A DNA stretch of 16,785 nucleotides from an uncultured Plesiomonas sp. (GTDB lineage: Bacteria > Pseudomonadota > Gammaproteobacteria > Enterobacterales > CAMTGL01): NCBI GenBank assembly GCA_947071955.1, contig CAMTGL010000015.1, positions 1 to 16,785 of the forward strand. The letters run 5' to 3'. Positions 1-7,635 of the stretch are shown one piece after another. Made by a program: the position numbers and the translations under genes. Each line of letters starts with the position of its first letter. Position 1 is the first letter of the stretch. The notes beneath the pieces were generated by a model. It worked only from the letters and a program-made list of their open reading frames with translations. It ran no database searches and was not told the DNA's origin.

Positions 1-87
1 ATTGGCCGTTACCATTCGTGGGATGACTCACGTGCATTAGGTTACGCAAACAAAGTGATGACGGTAATGAAAACAGTGTCTATATAA
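1..87 (+). CDS. C-terminal end of a gene cut by the window edge; possibly lytic transglycosylase-like
   Basis: The first reading frame is open from base 1 and closes with TAA at 85-87, giving 28 visible residues that start IGRYHSWDDS and end MKTVSI. A pattern of Gly-x-Tyr-His-Ser followed by a charged stretch and Tyr-Ala-x-x-Val is typical of the extreme C-terminus of small lytic transglycosylases of the VirB1/IagB type, which open the peptidoglycan for secretion or conjugation machines. That resemblance is from memory and covers too few residues to prove the family. The frame is followed by non-coding AT-rich sequence and a terminator at 211-254, which fits a real gene end. The start and most of the protein lie outside the window. 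Confidence 0.5.
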   Translation: MGRYHSWDDSRALGYANKVMTVMKTVSI

Positions 88-210
88 AACAGTGTTAAAA
101 TAAATATAAAACAGATAGAAAACGGCATTTCTTTAATAAAGCACTGTGCATAGGGTCTACATCATTGTAAATGCACCGCGTATTATTAAAGACATCAGTT
201 ACCGTGTATG

Positions 211-254
211 AAAACCCGCACTAATAGAGCCAATCATATTAGCGCGGGTTTTTA
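211..254. terminator. Bidirectional rho-independent terminator between the left-edge gene and ushA
   Basis: A stem of AAACCCGC plus CTAATA (212-225) pairs with TATTAG plus GCGGGTTT (237-251) across one mismatched position, with a loop of about ten bases. A run of T follows on the forward strand and a run of A precedes it, so it can stop transcription from the left-edge gene and also from ushA, whose stop codon is 16 bases away. The preceding stretch 88-210 is AT-rich and holds no gene that I can support. Confidence 0.75.
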
Positions 255-269
255 TTTCATTTATACCTG

Positions 270-1934
270 TTATTTATAAATAACATCACTATTTGGTGCA
301 AACTGACTTGCCTTGAGTGGTGATCTCTTCGCGATATAATCTTTTAATACTTCAGCATCAACAAATCCGGTATTAACATATCCTGCATTCCCCGCAATAT
401 TAGGGTAGCCATCTCCGCCTGCAGCATTAAAGCTTGGTACTGTAAAGCGGTATGACTTATTCATGTCAATTGGCGTACCGGCAATTTTTACATCGTGCAC
501 TTTACCGTTTTCAACAACCATTGAAATATTGGCAAACTGAGCATATGCCCCAGAGTCAACTTTTTTGGTTGCCACAACATTGAGATAATCAATAATATCG
601 CGGCCTTTCATGTCAACATAGCTGACAATGTTGCCAAATGGCTGCACTTTTAATACATCTTTGTATGAGATATCACCCGGTTCAATAGAGTCACGAACAC
701 CACCTGAATTCATCACACCAAAATCGGCATTCACGCGTTCCATATGTGATTTAGCAATTAACTGGCCAAGATTAGTTTGTTTAAAACGCACAACACTGCG
801 GTCACCTTCGAGTTTTTGGTCGACTTCACCAATTTTAATACCTAATTCAGCCTGACCTTTTTCTTGGAATGGTGTCAGCAATGCTAGCATATCGCTATCT
901 TCTGCTATCGGCGTGCTGTACAACACATATTCTGATTTTCCATCATCACGCTTCACTTTTTGCTTTAAATTCACTGGGATCAGGTTATAACTGACCAGTT
1001 GCAGTTCACCGTTTTTAAACTGATAATCCGCACGGCCAACATATTTCCCCCACTCGTGCGCCTGAACAATCCACGTGCCATTTTGCTGATCAGGCTTACA
1101 TTCGGTTCCCGGAATATAACTGTCATTACGGTCATTGGCCGTTTCCATACAAACCGGATTTTGTGAATGCCCGCCAACAATCATGTCTAGATCACCGGCA
1201 GGCAGCGAGCGTGCTAGCTCAACATCCCCCGGCGCATTTGAGCCGTGTTGTGCGTTTTGATAATGCCCCATGTGTGTAGCGGCAATAATGACATCTGGTT
1301 TTTCATTTTGCTTAAGTTGCGCAATGACATTTTTTGCTTCAATTTTTGGGTCTTTAAACAGTGTGCCTTTGAGATATTCAGGGTTACCAATTTTTTGTGT
1401 ATCTTCGGTAGTTAAGCCGATCACGGCAATTTTAATCCCCTGCTTGTCAAACAAGGCATACGGTTTAAATAAACGCTCACCGCTTTTTTCATCATAAATA
1501 TTGGCGGAAAGTAACGGGAACGTCGCCCACTGCTCTTGTTTGCGCAGCACACTTAACGGGCGATCAAACTCATGGTTGCCTAATGCCATGGCATCGTAAC
1601 CAATCATCGACATACCACGAAAATCAGGCTCTGCATGTTGCAAATCTGATTCAGGTACGCCGGTATTAACATCTCCGCCAGAGAGCAGTAATACCGAGCC
1701 TCCTGCTGTCTCAACCTCTTTACGTATCTGCTCAACCAACGTTTTTTGTGCTGCCAAACCGTACTCACCCTGCTCATTTTTCCAGAAATGGCCGTGATGA
1801 TCATTAGTATGCAAAATGGTGAGATTGTAGGTTTTGCCTTGTTCCCACGCTTGCGCCTGTACAACACCGGCACTCAGAGCAAACGAAACAGCAAGACTAC
1901 AGACAGCTATTTTATGAGGAAGAGGAAACATCAT
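270..1934 (-). CDS. ushA: UshA: periplasmic UDP-sugar hydrolase / 5'-nucleotidase
   Basis: This secreted metallophosphatase hydrolyses UDP-sugars and 5'-nucleotides to nucleosides, allowing salvage of external nucleotides. The protein has 554 residues, close to the 550 of E. coli UshA, and aligns along its whole length. A signal peptide with a hydrophobic core (about 8-26) ends near AQA-W30. The two-metal site is visible: HTNDHHG (42-48), GGD (86-88), GNHE (119-122), His221 in ATHMGH and His256 in GGHSQ. Cys262 and Cys279 match the disulfide pair of the E. coli enzyme. The C-terminal nucleotide-binding domain keeps the QPFGN and FNAAGGDGYP motifs that hold the substrate-stacking Phe residues. 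Two adjacent ATG codons (1934 and 1931) could start it; an AAGAAGG ribosome site sits upstream. It stands alone between terminators, so it is probably monocistronic. I see no clear promoter in 1935-2149, a stretch without a supported gene. Confidence 0.96.
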   Translation of the reverse strand: MMFPLPHKIAVCSLAVSFALSAGVVQAQAWEQGKTYNLTILHTNDHHGHFWKNEQGEYGLAAQKTLVEQIRKEVETAGGSVLLLSGGDVNTGVPESDLQHAEPDFRGMSMIGYDAMALGNHEFDRPLSVLRKQEQWATFPLLSANIYDEKSGERLFKPYALFDKQGIKIAVIGLTTEDTQKIGNPEYLKGTLFKDPKIEAKNVIAQLKQNEKPDVIIAATHMGHYQNAQHGSNAPGDVELARSLPAGDLDMIVGGHSQNPVCMETANDRNDSYIPGTECKPDQQNGTWIVQAHEWGKYVGRADYQFKNGELQLVSYNLIPVNLKQKVKRDDGKSEYVLYSTPIAEDSDMLALLTPFQEKGQAELGIKIGEVDQKLEGDRSVVRFKQTNLGQLIAKSHMERVNADFGVMNSGGVRDSIEPGDISYKDVLKVQPFGNIVSYVDMKGRDIIDYLNVVATKKVDSGAYAQFANISMVVENGKVHDVKIAGTPIDMNKSYRFTVPSFNAAGGDGYPNIAGNAGYVNTGFVDAEVLKDYIAKRSPLKASQFAPNSDVIYK

Positions 1935-2149
1935 GATATCGGCCTTCTTGAATTATTCTATTTATATGCACGTTTACGCACAAATACTGATATGAAATGC
2001 CTATTTATGGGGTATCCCACAAATAAACTGCGTACCAGTCTAATTTTTTGTGCTGTATAAGACCTCAGTGAAAACAGCAATTTGTTAATCAGCGCAAGTT
2101 TTGGCGTCTTTATCCCGCAAAATAATATTTTTTTAGGATCTTTATGCAT

Positions 2150-2180
2150 AAAAAAAGCCCCGCAGAATACTCTGCAAGGC
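2150..2180 (-). terminator. Rho-independent terminator of the NhaC-family transporter gene
   Basis: Read on the reverse strand, a ten-pair stem (two of the pairs G-U) forms from 2180-2171 and 2166-2157 around a GUAU loop and is followed directly by seven U (2156-2150). It lies 52 bases after the transporter stop codon and before the upstream region of ushA, so it separates the two reverse-strand genes. Confidence 0.85.
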
Positions 2181-2232
2181 CGATATGAAAGAATACTTTT
2201 ATTGGGAAGAACTGCAGCTTATTGGAAAAAAG

Positions 2233-3582
2233 CTACTTGATCGAAACATGCTGCATTTTTACTGGGCGCAGCCAGATAAAAAATAGCGCACTGATGGCAA
2301 GAGCCATGCAGTACCATGCATGAGTCACCACATCGAGCGGTGAAAGTTTAAAACTCGAGGCCAGCAGCAGGGCTTGTGCACCGTAAGGCAGTAAACCTTG
2401 TACCACACAGGAGTAGATATCCAGCACGCTGGCGGCGCGGCGCGGTGCAATATTGTTCTCTTCTGCCAATGTGCGGGCCACACTACCGCTGACAATAATA
2501 GCCACGGTATTGTTTGCCGTACAACAGTTGGTCAGCGCCACCAGCAGCGCGATACCCAGCTCACCAGCACGGCTGTGGGGCTTACCATTGCGATTAAGAT
2601 GTTCAATCAAAGTCTGGATATGGTGCGCTAAAAATGCTAGCCCCCCCTGACGCTTCATCAGCTCACTTAAACCACCAATGAGCATTGATAACAGGAAAAT
2701 CTCCTGCATTGCGCTAAAGCCTTGGTAAATATCACGGGCAAAACCACTGATATTGTAGGTATCTGTTGCAACAAAACCCATGAGCCCTGCACACACGATA
2801 CCGACTGTGAGGACAACAAACACATTCAAACCTGAAAGTGCCAGCGCCAAAATAACCAAATAAGGCAGCGCCAGTACCCACGAGAATGGCGCAACAGCAG
2901 GCACATCTGTTGCCCGTGTCAGGAAAAAGAACAACAATAAGGTGGCACAGGCCGCAGGCAAGGCAATACGAAAGTTCTCTTTGAGTTTATCGCGCATAGC
3001 ACAGCCTTGCGAACGGGTCGCTGCAATGGTGGTATCAGAGATGATAGACATGTTATCACCAAACATTGCACCGGAAAGCACGACGCCGGCCATCAGCGGC
3101 AACGAGATACCGGTAGCCTGTGCAATGCCTAATGCCACCGGAGAGAGTGCCGCAATGGTTCCCATTGAGGTGCCCATTGCCGTAGAGATAACCGCAGAGA
3201 TAAAGAATAACCCCGGCAATAGTGCCCAGCTTGGCAGCACCGAAAGCCCCAGCCCTACCGCCGCATCGACTCCACCCGTGGCTTTAGCTACCGTTGAAAA
3301 TGCCCCTGCTAACAAGTAAATCAGGCACATAGCAATAATATCAGGATGACCCGCGCCATTGATAAAGCGGCCAATAGCGCTATTTAGTGATTCTTTCGCT
3401 AGCAATAGTGAAAGCACGATTGCCGGTAAAATAGCAACCGGTGCTGGCAGTTGGTAAAAGGCAAATTCGGTTCCTATCAGAGTGTGGTACACCCCTGCAC
3501 CAATATAAATGGCGAGAAAAACCAGCAGCGGTAACAAAGCTGAAAAAGAGCGCGATGGAAGATTGTTCTTATTATTTGTCAT
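2233..3582 (-). CDS. metT: NhaC-family transporter, probable MetJ-regulated methionine transporter MetT
   Basis: This is a hydrophobic inner-membrane protein of 449 residues with about ten to twelve membrane segments. It belongs to the NhaC Na+/H+ antiporter superfamily, which also includes amino-acid and dicarboxylate carriers. Family signatures visible are STAMGTSMGTIAALSP (133-148) and SGAMFGDNMSIISDTTIAATR-like sequence (170-190), the latter a charged, Asp-rich membrane motif. I chose the ATG at 3582; the frame stays open to a TTG at 3594, but the downstream ATG is the better start. The substrate is inferred from the promoter: five tandem MetJ-type boxes lie over its -35 element. A MetJ- or S-box-controlled NhaC-type carrier named MetT has been proposed by comparative genomics as a methionine transporter. 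Without the operator I would call it only NhaC-like. It diverges from a chemoreceptor gene and has its own terminator, so it is monocistronic. Confidence 0.85.
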   Translation of the reverse strand: MTNNKNNLPSRSFSALLPLLVFLAIYIGAGVYHTLIGTEFAFYQLPAPVAILPAIVLSLLLAKESLNSAIGRFINGAGHPDIIAMCLIYLLAGAFSTVAKATGGVDAAVGLGLSVLPSWALLPGLFFISAVISTAMGTSMGTIAALSPVALGIAQATGISLPLMAGVVLSGAMFGDNMSIISDTTIAATRSQGCAMRDKLKENFRIALPAACATLLLFFFLTRATDVPAVAPFSWVLALPYLVILALALSGLNVFVVLTVGIVCAGLMGFVATDTYNISGFARDIYQGFSAMQEIFLLSMLIGGLSELMKRQGGLAFLAHHIQTLIEHLNRNGKPHSRAGELGIALLVALTNCCTANNTVAIIVSGSVARTLAEENNIAPRRAASVLDIYSCVVQGLLPYGAQALLLASSFKLSPLDVVTHAWYCMALAISALFFIWLRPVKMQHVSIK

Positions 3583-3621
3583 AGAAACCCACAACGTCAG
3601 GGTGATTAAGTGTCTGACGTG

Positions 3622-3651
3622 ATTTTACGTTGAGACGCATAGAGTTGTAAA
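3622..3651 (-). promoter_or_regulatory. Sigma-70 promoter of the NhaC-family transporter gene
   Basis: On the reverse strand a TTTACA -35 element (3651-3646, 5 of 6 consensus) and a TAAAAT -10 element (3627-3622, 5 of 6) are separated by 18 bases. The start of transcription would fall near 3615, leaving a leader of about 33 bases before the ATG at 3582. The -35 element and most of the spacer lie inside the MetJ-type box array, the arrangement expected for repression by blocking RNA polymerase. Confidence 0.6.
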
Positions 3652-3672
3652 CATCTGGACGTCTAAACAGCT
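3633..3672. promoter_or_regulatory. MetJ operator: five tandem met boxes
   Basis: Five contiguous 8-base units, starting at 3633, 3641, 3649, 3657 and 3665, match the met-box consensus AGACGTCT at 6, 5, 6, 7 and 5 of 8 positions. The best unit is GGACGTCT at 3657-3664. MetJ with S-adenosylmethionine binds such head-to-tail arrays cooperatively, one dimer per box. The array overlaps the -35 and spacer of the transporter promoter. The nearest chemoreceptor promoter element is about 80 bases away, so direct control of that gene is less clear. Confidence 0.75.
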
Positions 3673-3753
3673 AAAATTCCATATATCATGGCGCATGAAA
3701 CAATTATTAATAAACTAATTGTCATATGTGCTCAGATTAATACTCAATAAGAC

Positions 3754-3780
3754 TCAATTCCCCGACACTGTTGCCGATAG
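3754..3780 (+). promoter_or_regulatory. Candidate sigma-28 (FliA) promoter of the chemoreceptor
   Basis: GCCGATAG at 3773-3780 matches the flagellar sigma-28 -10 consensus GCCGATAA at 7 of 8 positions. Fifteen bases upstream, TCAA at 3754-3757 resembles the TAAA core of the -35 element. Transcription would start near 3787, about 30 bases before the ATG at 3818. This is the promoter class normally used for chemoreceptors, and its place also argues against translation starting upstream of 3818. Confidence 0.6.
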
Positions 3781-3817
3781 GCTTTTATCTCGCCGGATAT
3801 CTGGAGCTTTTGTCGTT

Positions 3818-5713
3818 ATGTCTCTCTCTTTTTCTCTCACATTGAAACAGAAAATTATTGCGGTAAGCCTTTTTTCTGTGTTGTTGGTTGCAGGCGTGTT
3901 GACCTGGCAAGCATCGGAAAGGTTGTACAATCAGACACAAAGCGGTATTCAAAGCCGTATTGACTCAACTAGCGCAGCCATTGCCAGTGAAATAGTCACC
4001 TGGCAAGATAGCAAGGTCATGCAAATGAAGGGGGTCATTCCGTTTGTTACCGATGCCACGACTCTGCTGCCACACTTAATTCAAGCCAGAATCAGTGCTG
4101 ATTTTGATGATATCTACTTTGGTAACGCGCAAGGCAGCATGATCAGCTCCCGCCCTGAGCGAGATGACAGCAGTTTTGACCCCCGTACCCGCGCTTGGTA
4201 TCAAAATGCGGTAAGCCAAAACTCACTTGTTGTTTCTGAGCCTTATAAAGATCCTGTCACCGGTGAAATTGTGGTGACTTTTTCACTGCCGGTGCAGCAT
4301 AACGGCGCTGTTATAGGCGTACTTGGCGCAGATATGACGTTAAAGCAGTTACAGACAAAAATCGTACAATTAGAAGTGGGGAAAAATACCCAAAGCTTGC
4401 TGGTCACTCCACAAGGTACGATTATTGCTTATCAAAATACGCAAATGATCATGCAACCGCTGAGCAGCCTAAACCGAATGTTTACACCCGCACTGGTAGG
4501 AAGTGTATCTGCCCATGGCCAGCTATTTAACCTTAATATTGAGCAGCAAAGTAAATGGCTTGATCTGATTAAAGTGGCCAATACCCATTGGATAATGGGT
4601 TTTATGCTTGATCAGCAAACCGAGTTGGCAGACTACCAAAATACACGCAATTTGTTGCTGGGGATCTCATTTATCCTGACATTGATAACGGCAATATTTC
4701 TAACACTACTGATGAATTATCTGTTCCGTGATCTGAATGCGGTCTCTTCTGCACTGGCTGAAATTGCTGATGGCGAAGGCGATCTGACGGTACGTATTAC
4801 TCCACGTACTGATGATGAAGTCGGTAAATTAGCTAAAAACTTCAATCGCTTTGTCGAACGTCTGCAGAAAATTTTGCTGCAAATGCGCGATATTGCAGAC
4901 AATCTGAATAACCAAGCTACCCACAGCGCAGCCAGTGCTGAAGAACGTACCCAACGCATTCATATGCAACAGGGTGAGATTGTCATGGTGGCTACGGCAG
5001 TCACTGAAATGTCAGCTGCTACACATGAAATTGCCGCCAGCGCCGATAAAGCGGCACACGAAGCGGGCAGCGCCGTTTCAACGTGTCAGCAGGGGCACCA
5101 GCAAGTAGAGCAGAGCCAAAATTCAATCCGTAAGCTGGCCGAAGAAGTTAGCGTTGCTACCGGTGTAATTGATGATTTAAACACTCATGCAGCCAGCATC
5201 AGCTCTATTATGATGACCATTCGCTCAATTGCTGAACAGACCAACTTGCTGGCACTTAATGCTGCCATTGAAGCCGCCCGTGCCGGCGATCAGGGTAGAG
5301 GTTTTGCAGTTGTTGCCGATGAAGTTCGGATGCTTTCACAGCGCACACACACCTCAACGGAAGAGATTGAGTCAATGATCAATCAGTTGCAGTTATCCAC
5401 CCGTAAGGCCGTTGATATTATGTCAGGCAGCAGCCATCTGGCTGAAACCAGTGTGCATGATGCAGATGCTGCAGGCGGAAATCTGGTACAGATCAATAAT
5501 GTGGTTACAGTGATTAACGATATGGCAGCCCACATAGCCACTGCAGCAGAAGAGCAAAGTGCGGTGACCGAAGAGATCACCCGTAATACAGAGTCAATCA
5601 AAGAAGCATCAAATGATCTGGCACAAGAGGCACATGATGCAGCCAGTCAAGCGGCACAACTGAGCGAATTAGCTTATCAGTTACGCCAAGAAGTCAGCCG
5701 TTTTGTACTGTAA
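3818..5713 (+). CDS. Methyl-accepting chemotaxis protein with dCache amino-acid sensor domain
   Basis: This membrane chemoreceptor would control the CheA kinase in response to a periplasmic ligand. From the ATG at 3818 (GGAG ribosome site 11 bases upstream) it has 631 residues; the frame is open to a TTG at 3719, but a sigma-28-type promoter lies inside that extension. Order: membrane segment about 12-29, dCache_1 sensor about 33-275, second membrane segment about 279-300, HAMP about 301-353, then a long coiled-coil signalling domain. The hairpin tip is intact (EQTNLLALNAAIEAARAG at 473-490, then GRGFAVVADEVR). The sensor keeps Arg125, Trp127, Tyr128, Tyr143, Asp145 and Asp172, which fit the amino-acid-binding motif described for PctA-type receptors; the motif's first Tyr is Phe120 here. 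The C-terminus has no CheR-tethering pentapeptide. The ligand is predicted to be amino acids. Confidence 0.93.
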   Translation: MSLSFSLTLKQKIIAVSLFSVLLVAGVLTWQASERLYNQTQSGIQSRIDSTSAAIASEIVTWQDSKVMQMKGVIPFVTDATTLLPHLIQARISADFDDIYFGNAQGSMISSRPERDDSSFDPRTRAWYQNAVSQNSLVVSEPYKDPVTGEIVVTFSLPVQHNGAVIGVLGADMTLKQLQTKIVQLEVGKNTQSLLVTPQGTIIAYQNTQMIMQPLSSLNRMFTPALVGSVSAHGQLFNLNIEQQSKWLDLIKVANTHWIMGFMLDQQTELADYQNTRNLLLGISFILTLITAIFLTLLMNYLFRDLNAVSSALAEIADGEGDLTVRITPRTDDEVGKLAKNFNRFVERLQKILLQMRDIADNLNNQATHSAASAEERTQRIHMQQGEIVMVATAVTEMSAATHEIAASADKAAHEAGSAVSTCQQGHQQVEQSQNSIRKLAEEVSVATGVIDDLNTHAASISSIMMTIRSIAEQTNLLALNAAIEAARAGDQGRGFAVVADEVRMLSQRTHTSTEEIESMINQLQLSTRKAVDIMSGSSHLAETSVHDADAAGGNLVQINNVVTVINDMAAHIATAAEEQSAVTEEITRNTESIKEASNDLAQEAHDAASQAAQLSELAYQLRQEVSRFVL

Positions 5714-5840
5714 TCTTTGCTCTCAGTTTGCTGTGTTAAGTGCTCTGTATTGAATACTCTGTACTAATACACTAGATACAACGCTAGAGACTAAGCGACA
5801 AGTACAAGCCAGACGTACAAATAGAATAAAAACAGGGAAC

Positions 5841-5880
5841 AAAAAGCCCCGACAGTTCAATACACTGTCGGGGCTTTTTT
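5841..5880. terminator. Strong bidirectional terminator between the chemoreceptor and kdsA
   Basis: A perfect 12-pair stem (5845-5856 with 5864-5875) encloses a seven-base loop, with an A run before it and six T after it. It can end transcription of the chemoreceptor from the left and of the hemA-to-kdsA unit from the right. The rest of 5714-5931 is AT-rich spacer in which I see nothing else. Confidence 0.9.
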
Positions 5881-5931
5881 ACGTAATGAGCTTTATATAC
5901 AGCAGCACTTAATACGGCTGTGTATCAAGAC

Positions 5932-6786
5932 TTAGCACGTTGTATCAAGTACTGGGAAATTCTTTACCAGATCATCGATAGCCTTAAGCTGCTGCAAAAA
6001 CGGCTCTAACTTAGCCAGCGGCAGCGCCGATGGGCCATCACACTTGGCATTTACCGGATCAGGATGAGACTCCAAGAACAGTCCGGCAATCCCAACCGCA
6101 ATACCAGAGCGCGCTAACTCAGCCACCTGATCACGACGACCACCTGATGCAGCGCCGAACGGATCACGACATTGCAGTGCATGAGTCACATCAAAAATAA
6201 CCGGGCTACCATGAGAAACTTGTTTCATCACGTTAAAACCGAGCATATCAACCACAAGGTTATCGTAGCCAAAATTACTGCCGCGATCACACAAAATAAT
6301 TTGATCGTTACCGCACTCAGCAAATTTATCGACAATATTCCCCATCTGACCAGGGCTTAAAAACTGGGGTTTTTTAACGTTAATCACGGCACCAGTACGT
6401 GCCATCGCTTCTACCAAATCGGTTTGGCGGGCAAGGAATGCAGGAAGCTGAATCACATCAACCACATCAGCAACTGGCTGGCACTGGGCTTCAGTGTGTA
6501 CATCTGTGATGATCTTCACGCCAAACGTCTGTTTTAGCTCTTGGAAAATCTTCATTCCCTCATCCAGACCTGGGCCACGGTAAGAGTGAATAGATGAACG
6601 GTTAGCTTTATCAAACGAAGCCTTAAAAACGTAAGGAATACCCAGTTTGTTAGTGACTTCGACATAATGCTCGCACACGCGCATTGCCATATCACGCGAT
6701 TCCAGTACGTTCATGCCACCAAACAGGACAAACGGTTTATCGTTCGCGACATCAATATTACCGATGCGTACATTCTTCTGTTGCAT
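5932..6786 (-). CDS. kdsA: KdsA: 3-deoxy-D-manno-octulosonate 8-phosphate synthase
   Basis: This cytosolic aldolase joins phosphoenolpyruvate to arabinose 5-phosphate, giving KDO 8-phosphate for the inner core of lipopolysaccharide. The 284 residues match the usual length of the family and align with E. coli KdsA throughout. Visible motifs are KASFDKANRSS, KPQFLSPGQMGNI and CDRGSNFGYDN. Position 26 is Asn (GGMNVLES), which marks the metal-independent class; metal-dependent enzymes have Cys there. The ATG at 6786 is preceded by GAAGG. The gene is the last of the hemA-prfA-prmC-sirB2-sirB1-kdsA unit, 29 bases after sirB1, and is followed by the terminator at 5841-5880. This placement is the same as in E. 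coli. Confidence 0.97.
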   Translation of the reverse strand: MQQKNVRIGNIDVANDKPFVLFGGMNVLESRDMAMRVCEHYVEVTNKLGIPYVFKASFDKANRSSIHSYRGPGLDEGMKIFQELKQTFGVKIITDVHTEAQCQPVADVVDVIQLPAFLARQTDLVEAMARTGAVINVKKPQFLSPGQMGNIVDKFAECGNDQIILCDRGSNFGYDNLVVDMLGFNVMKQVSHGSPVIFDVTHALQCRDPFGAASGGRRDQVAELARSGIAVGIAGLFLESHPDPVNAKCDGPSALPLAKLEPFLQQLKAIDDLVKNFPVLDTTC

Positions 6787-6815
6787 GCCCTTAACCTTCT
6801 TCAGTAGGGTTGAAT

Positions 6816-7607
6816 TCAGTGTAGTGTCAGTGTCGGTGTAGGAATCGAGCGGATTTGTTCACGCACCAGATTAATCACCGGATCTTTCGGACACTGCTTA
6901 ACAAAATAGCTTAAATCATCCAGCGCAGCCTGATTGCACTCAAGTGCTGCAAAAATCAGCCCTCGATCACGAATTTCATACGGATCATCGGGGTTATACT
7001 CCAGTAATAAGGTACTGGCTTTTAAGGCAAGCACACCCTGTTTTTCATGCAGTAGCGCGCCTTTGAGCGCATCTAACAGGCGCATTGCCACTTGCGAGTG
7101 TTCGGTAATATCCAAATCCTCATCACGCAACGTAGCAAACGGGCCTTCATGCCCTTTTAGCCATGCGGTCAGAATATGCTCGTTGACAATTTCACCGTTA
7201 AACGGGTTGATAAATAAGGTGGCATCATCAAATTCAGCACGCAGCAAAAACTGGGTAGGAAACACCACCGGATACAGGGGCAACTCCAACTCAGTAGCTA
7301 AATGCAACAAGAGCGCCCCGAGCATGACCGGCCCACCCTGCCGTTTTTGTAAAACCCGATCAAGGCGCAAATTATCTGAGTGATAGAATGTCTGATAATC
7401 ACCGGAAAACTGGCATTCGGTATAAACAGTATGGATCAGTGCCAACAAACGCGGTAAACCAAGCGCAACATGCTGTACTGACTGCACCTGCTGGCGAAGT
7501 TGCTGTAACTCACTCTGCACACTGTCAGCAGAAAAATCAGGAAAAATTTGTGCACCCAGCCATGTAAAACTGTCAACTAGCGGGTGCTCTTCAAAATCAA
7601 ACGACAT
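6816..7607 (-). CDS. sirB1: SirB1 family protein (transglutaminase-like fold with TPR-like C-terminus)
   Basis: The protein has 263 residues from the ATG at 7607, close to the roughly 270 of E. coli SirB1 (YchA). The frame is open further upstream to 7679, but that would run 44 bases into sirB2; the ATG at 7607 leaves a gap of 28 bases and starts with MSFDFEEHPL. The N-terminal two thirds look like the transglutaminase-like SirB1 domain. The C-terminal part (ALLHEKQGVLALKASTLLLE onward, with DRGLIFAALECNQAALDDL) reads as TPR-like helices. The biochemical role is not known: the name comes from a Salmonella locus that influences invasion gene expression. Conserved position between sirB2 and kdsA supports the identity. 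Confidence 0.9.
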   Translation of the reverse strand: MSFDFEEHPLVDSFTWLGAQIFPDFSADSVQSELQQLRQQVQSVQHVALGLPRLLALIHTVYTECQFSGDYQTFYHSDNLRLDRVLQKRQGGPVMLGALLLHLATELELPLYPVVFPTQFLLRAEFDDATLFINPFNGEIVNEHILTAWLKGHEGPFATLRDEDLDITEHSQVAMRLLDALKGALLHEKQGVLALKASTLLLEYNPDDPYEIRDRGLIFAALECNQAALDDLSYFVKQCPKDPVINLVREQIRSIPTPTLTLH

Positions 7608-7635
7608 GGTATTCTCAGCGAAGTGACTAAACCTA

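Noticed and set aside
1958..2149. 63-codon reverse frame upstream of ushA
   Set aside because: The product is a basic, low-complexity sequence without family resemblance, and its 3' end runs close to the ushA start and its ribosome site region. The stretch is better read as the ushA upstream region.
2942..3319. 125-codon forward frame antisense to the NhaC-family gene
   Set aside because: It is rich in Ala, Pro and Ser as expected from antisense reading of a hydrophobic membrane protein gene and has no supporting start signal or family resemblance.
3719..3817. TTG-started extension of the chemoreceptor
   Set aside because: A candidate sigma-28 promoter lies within it and the downstream ATG has a ribosome site and places the first membrane segment near the N-terminus.
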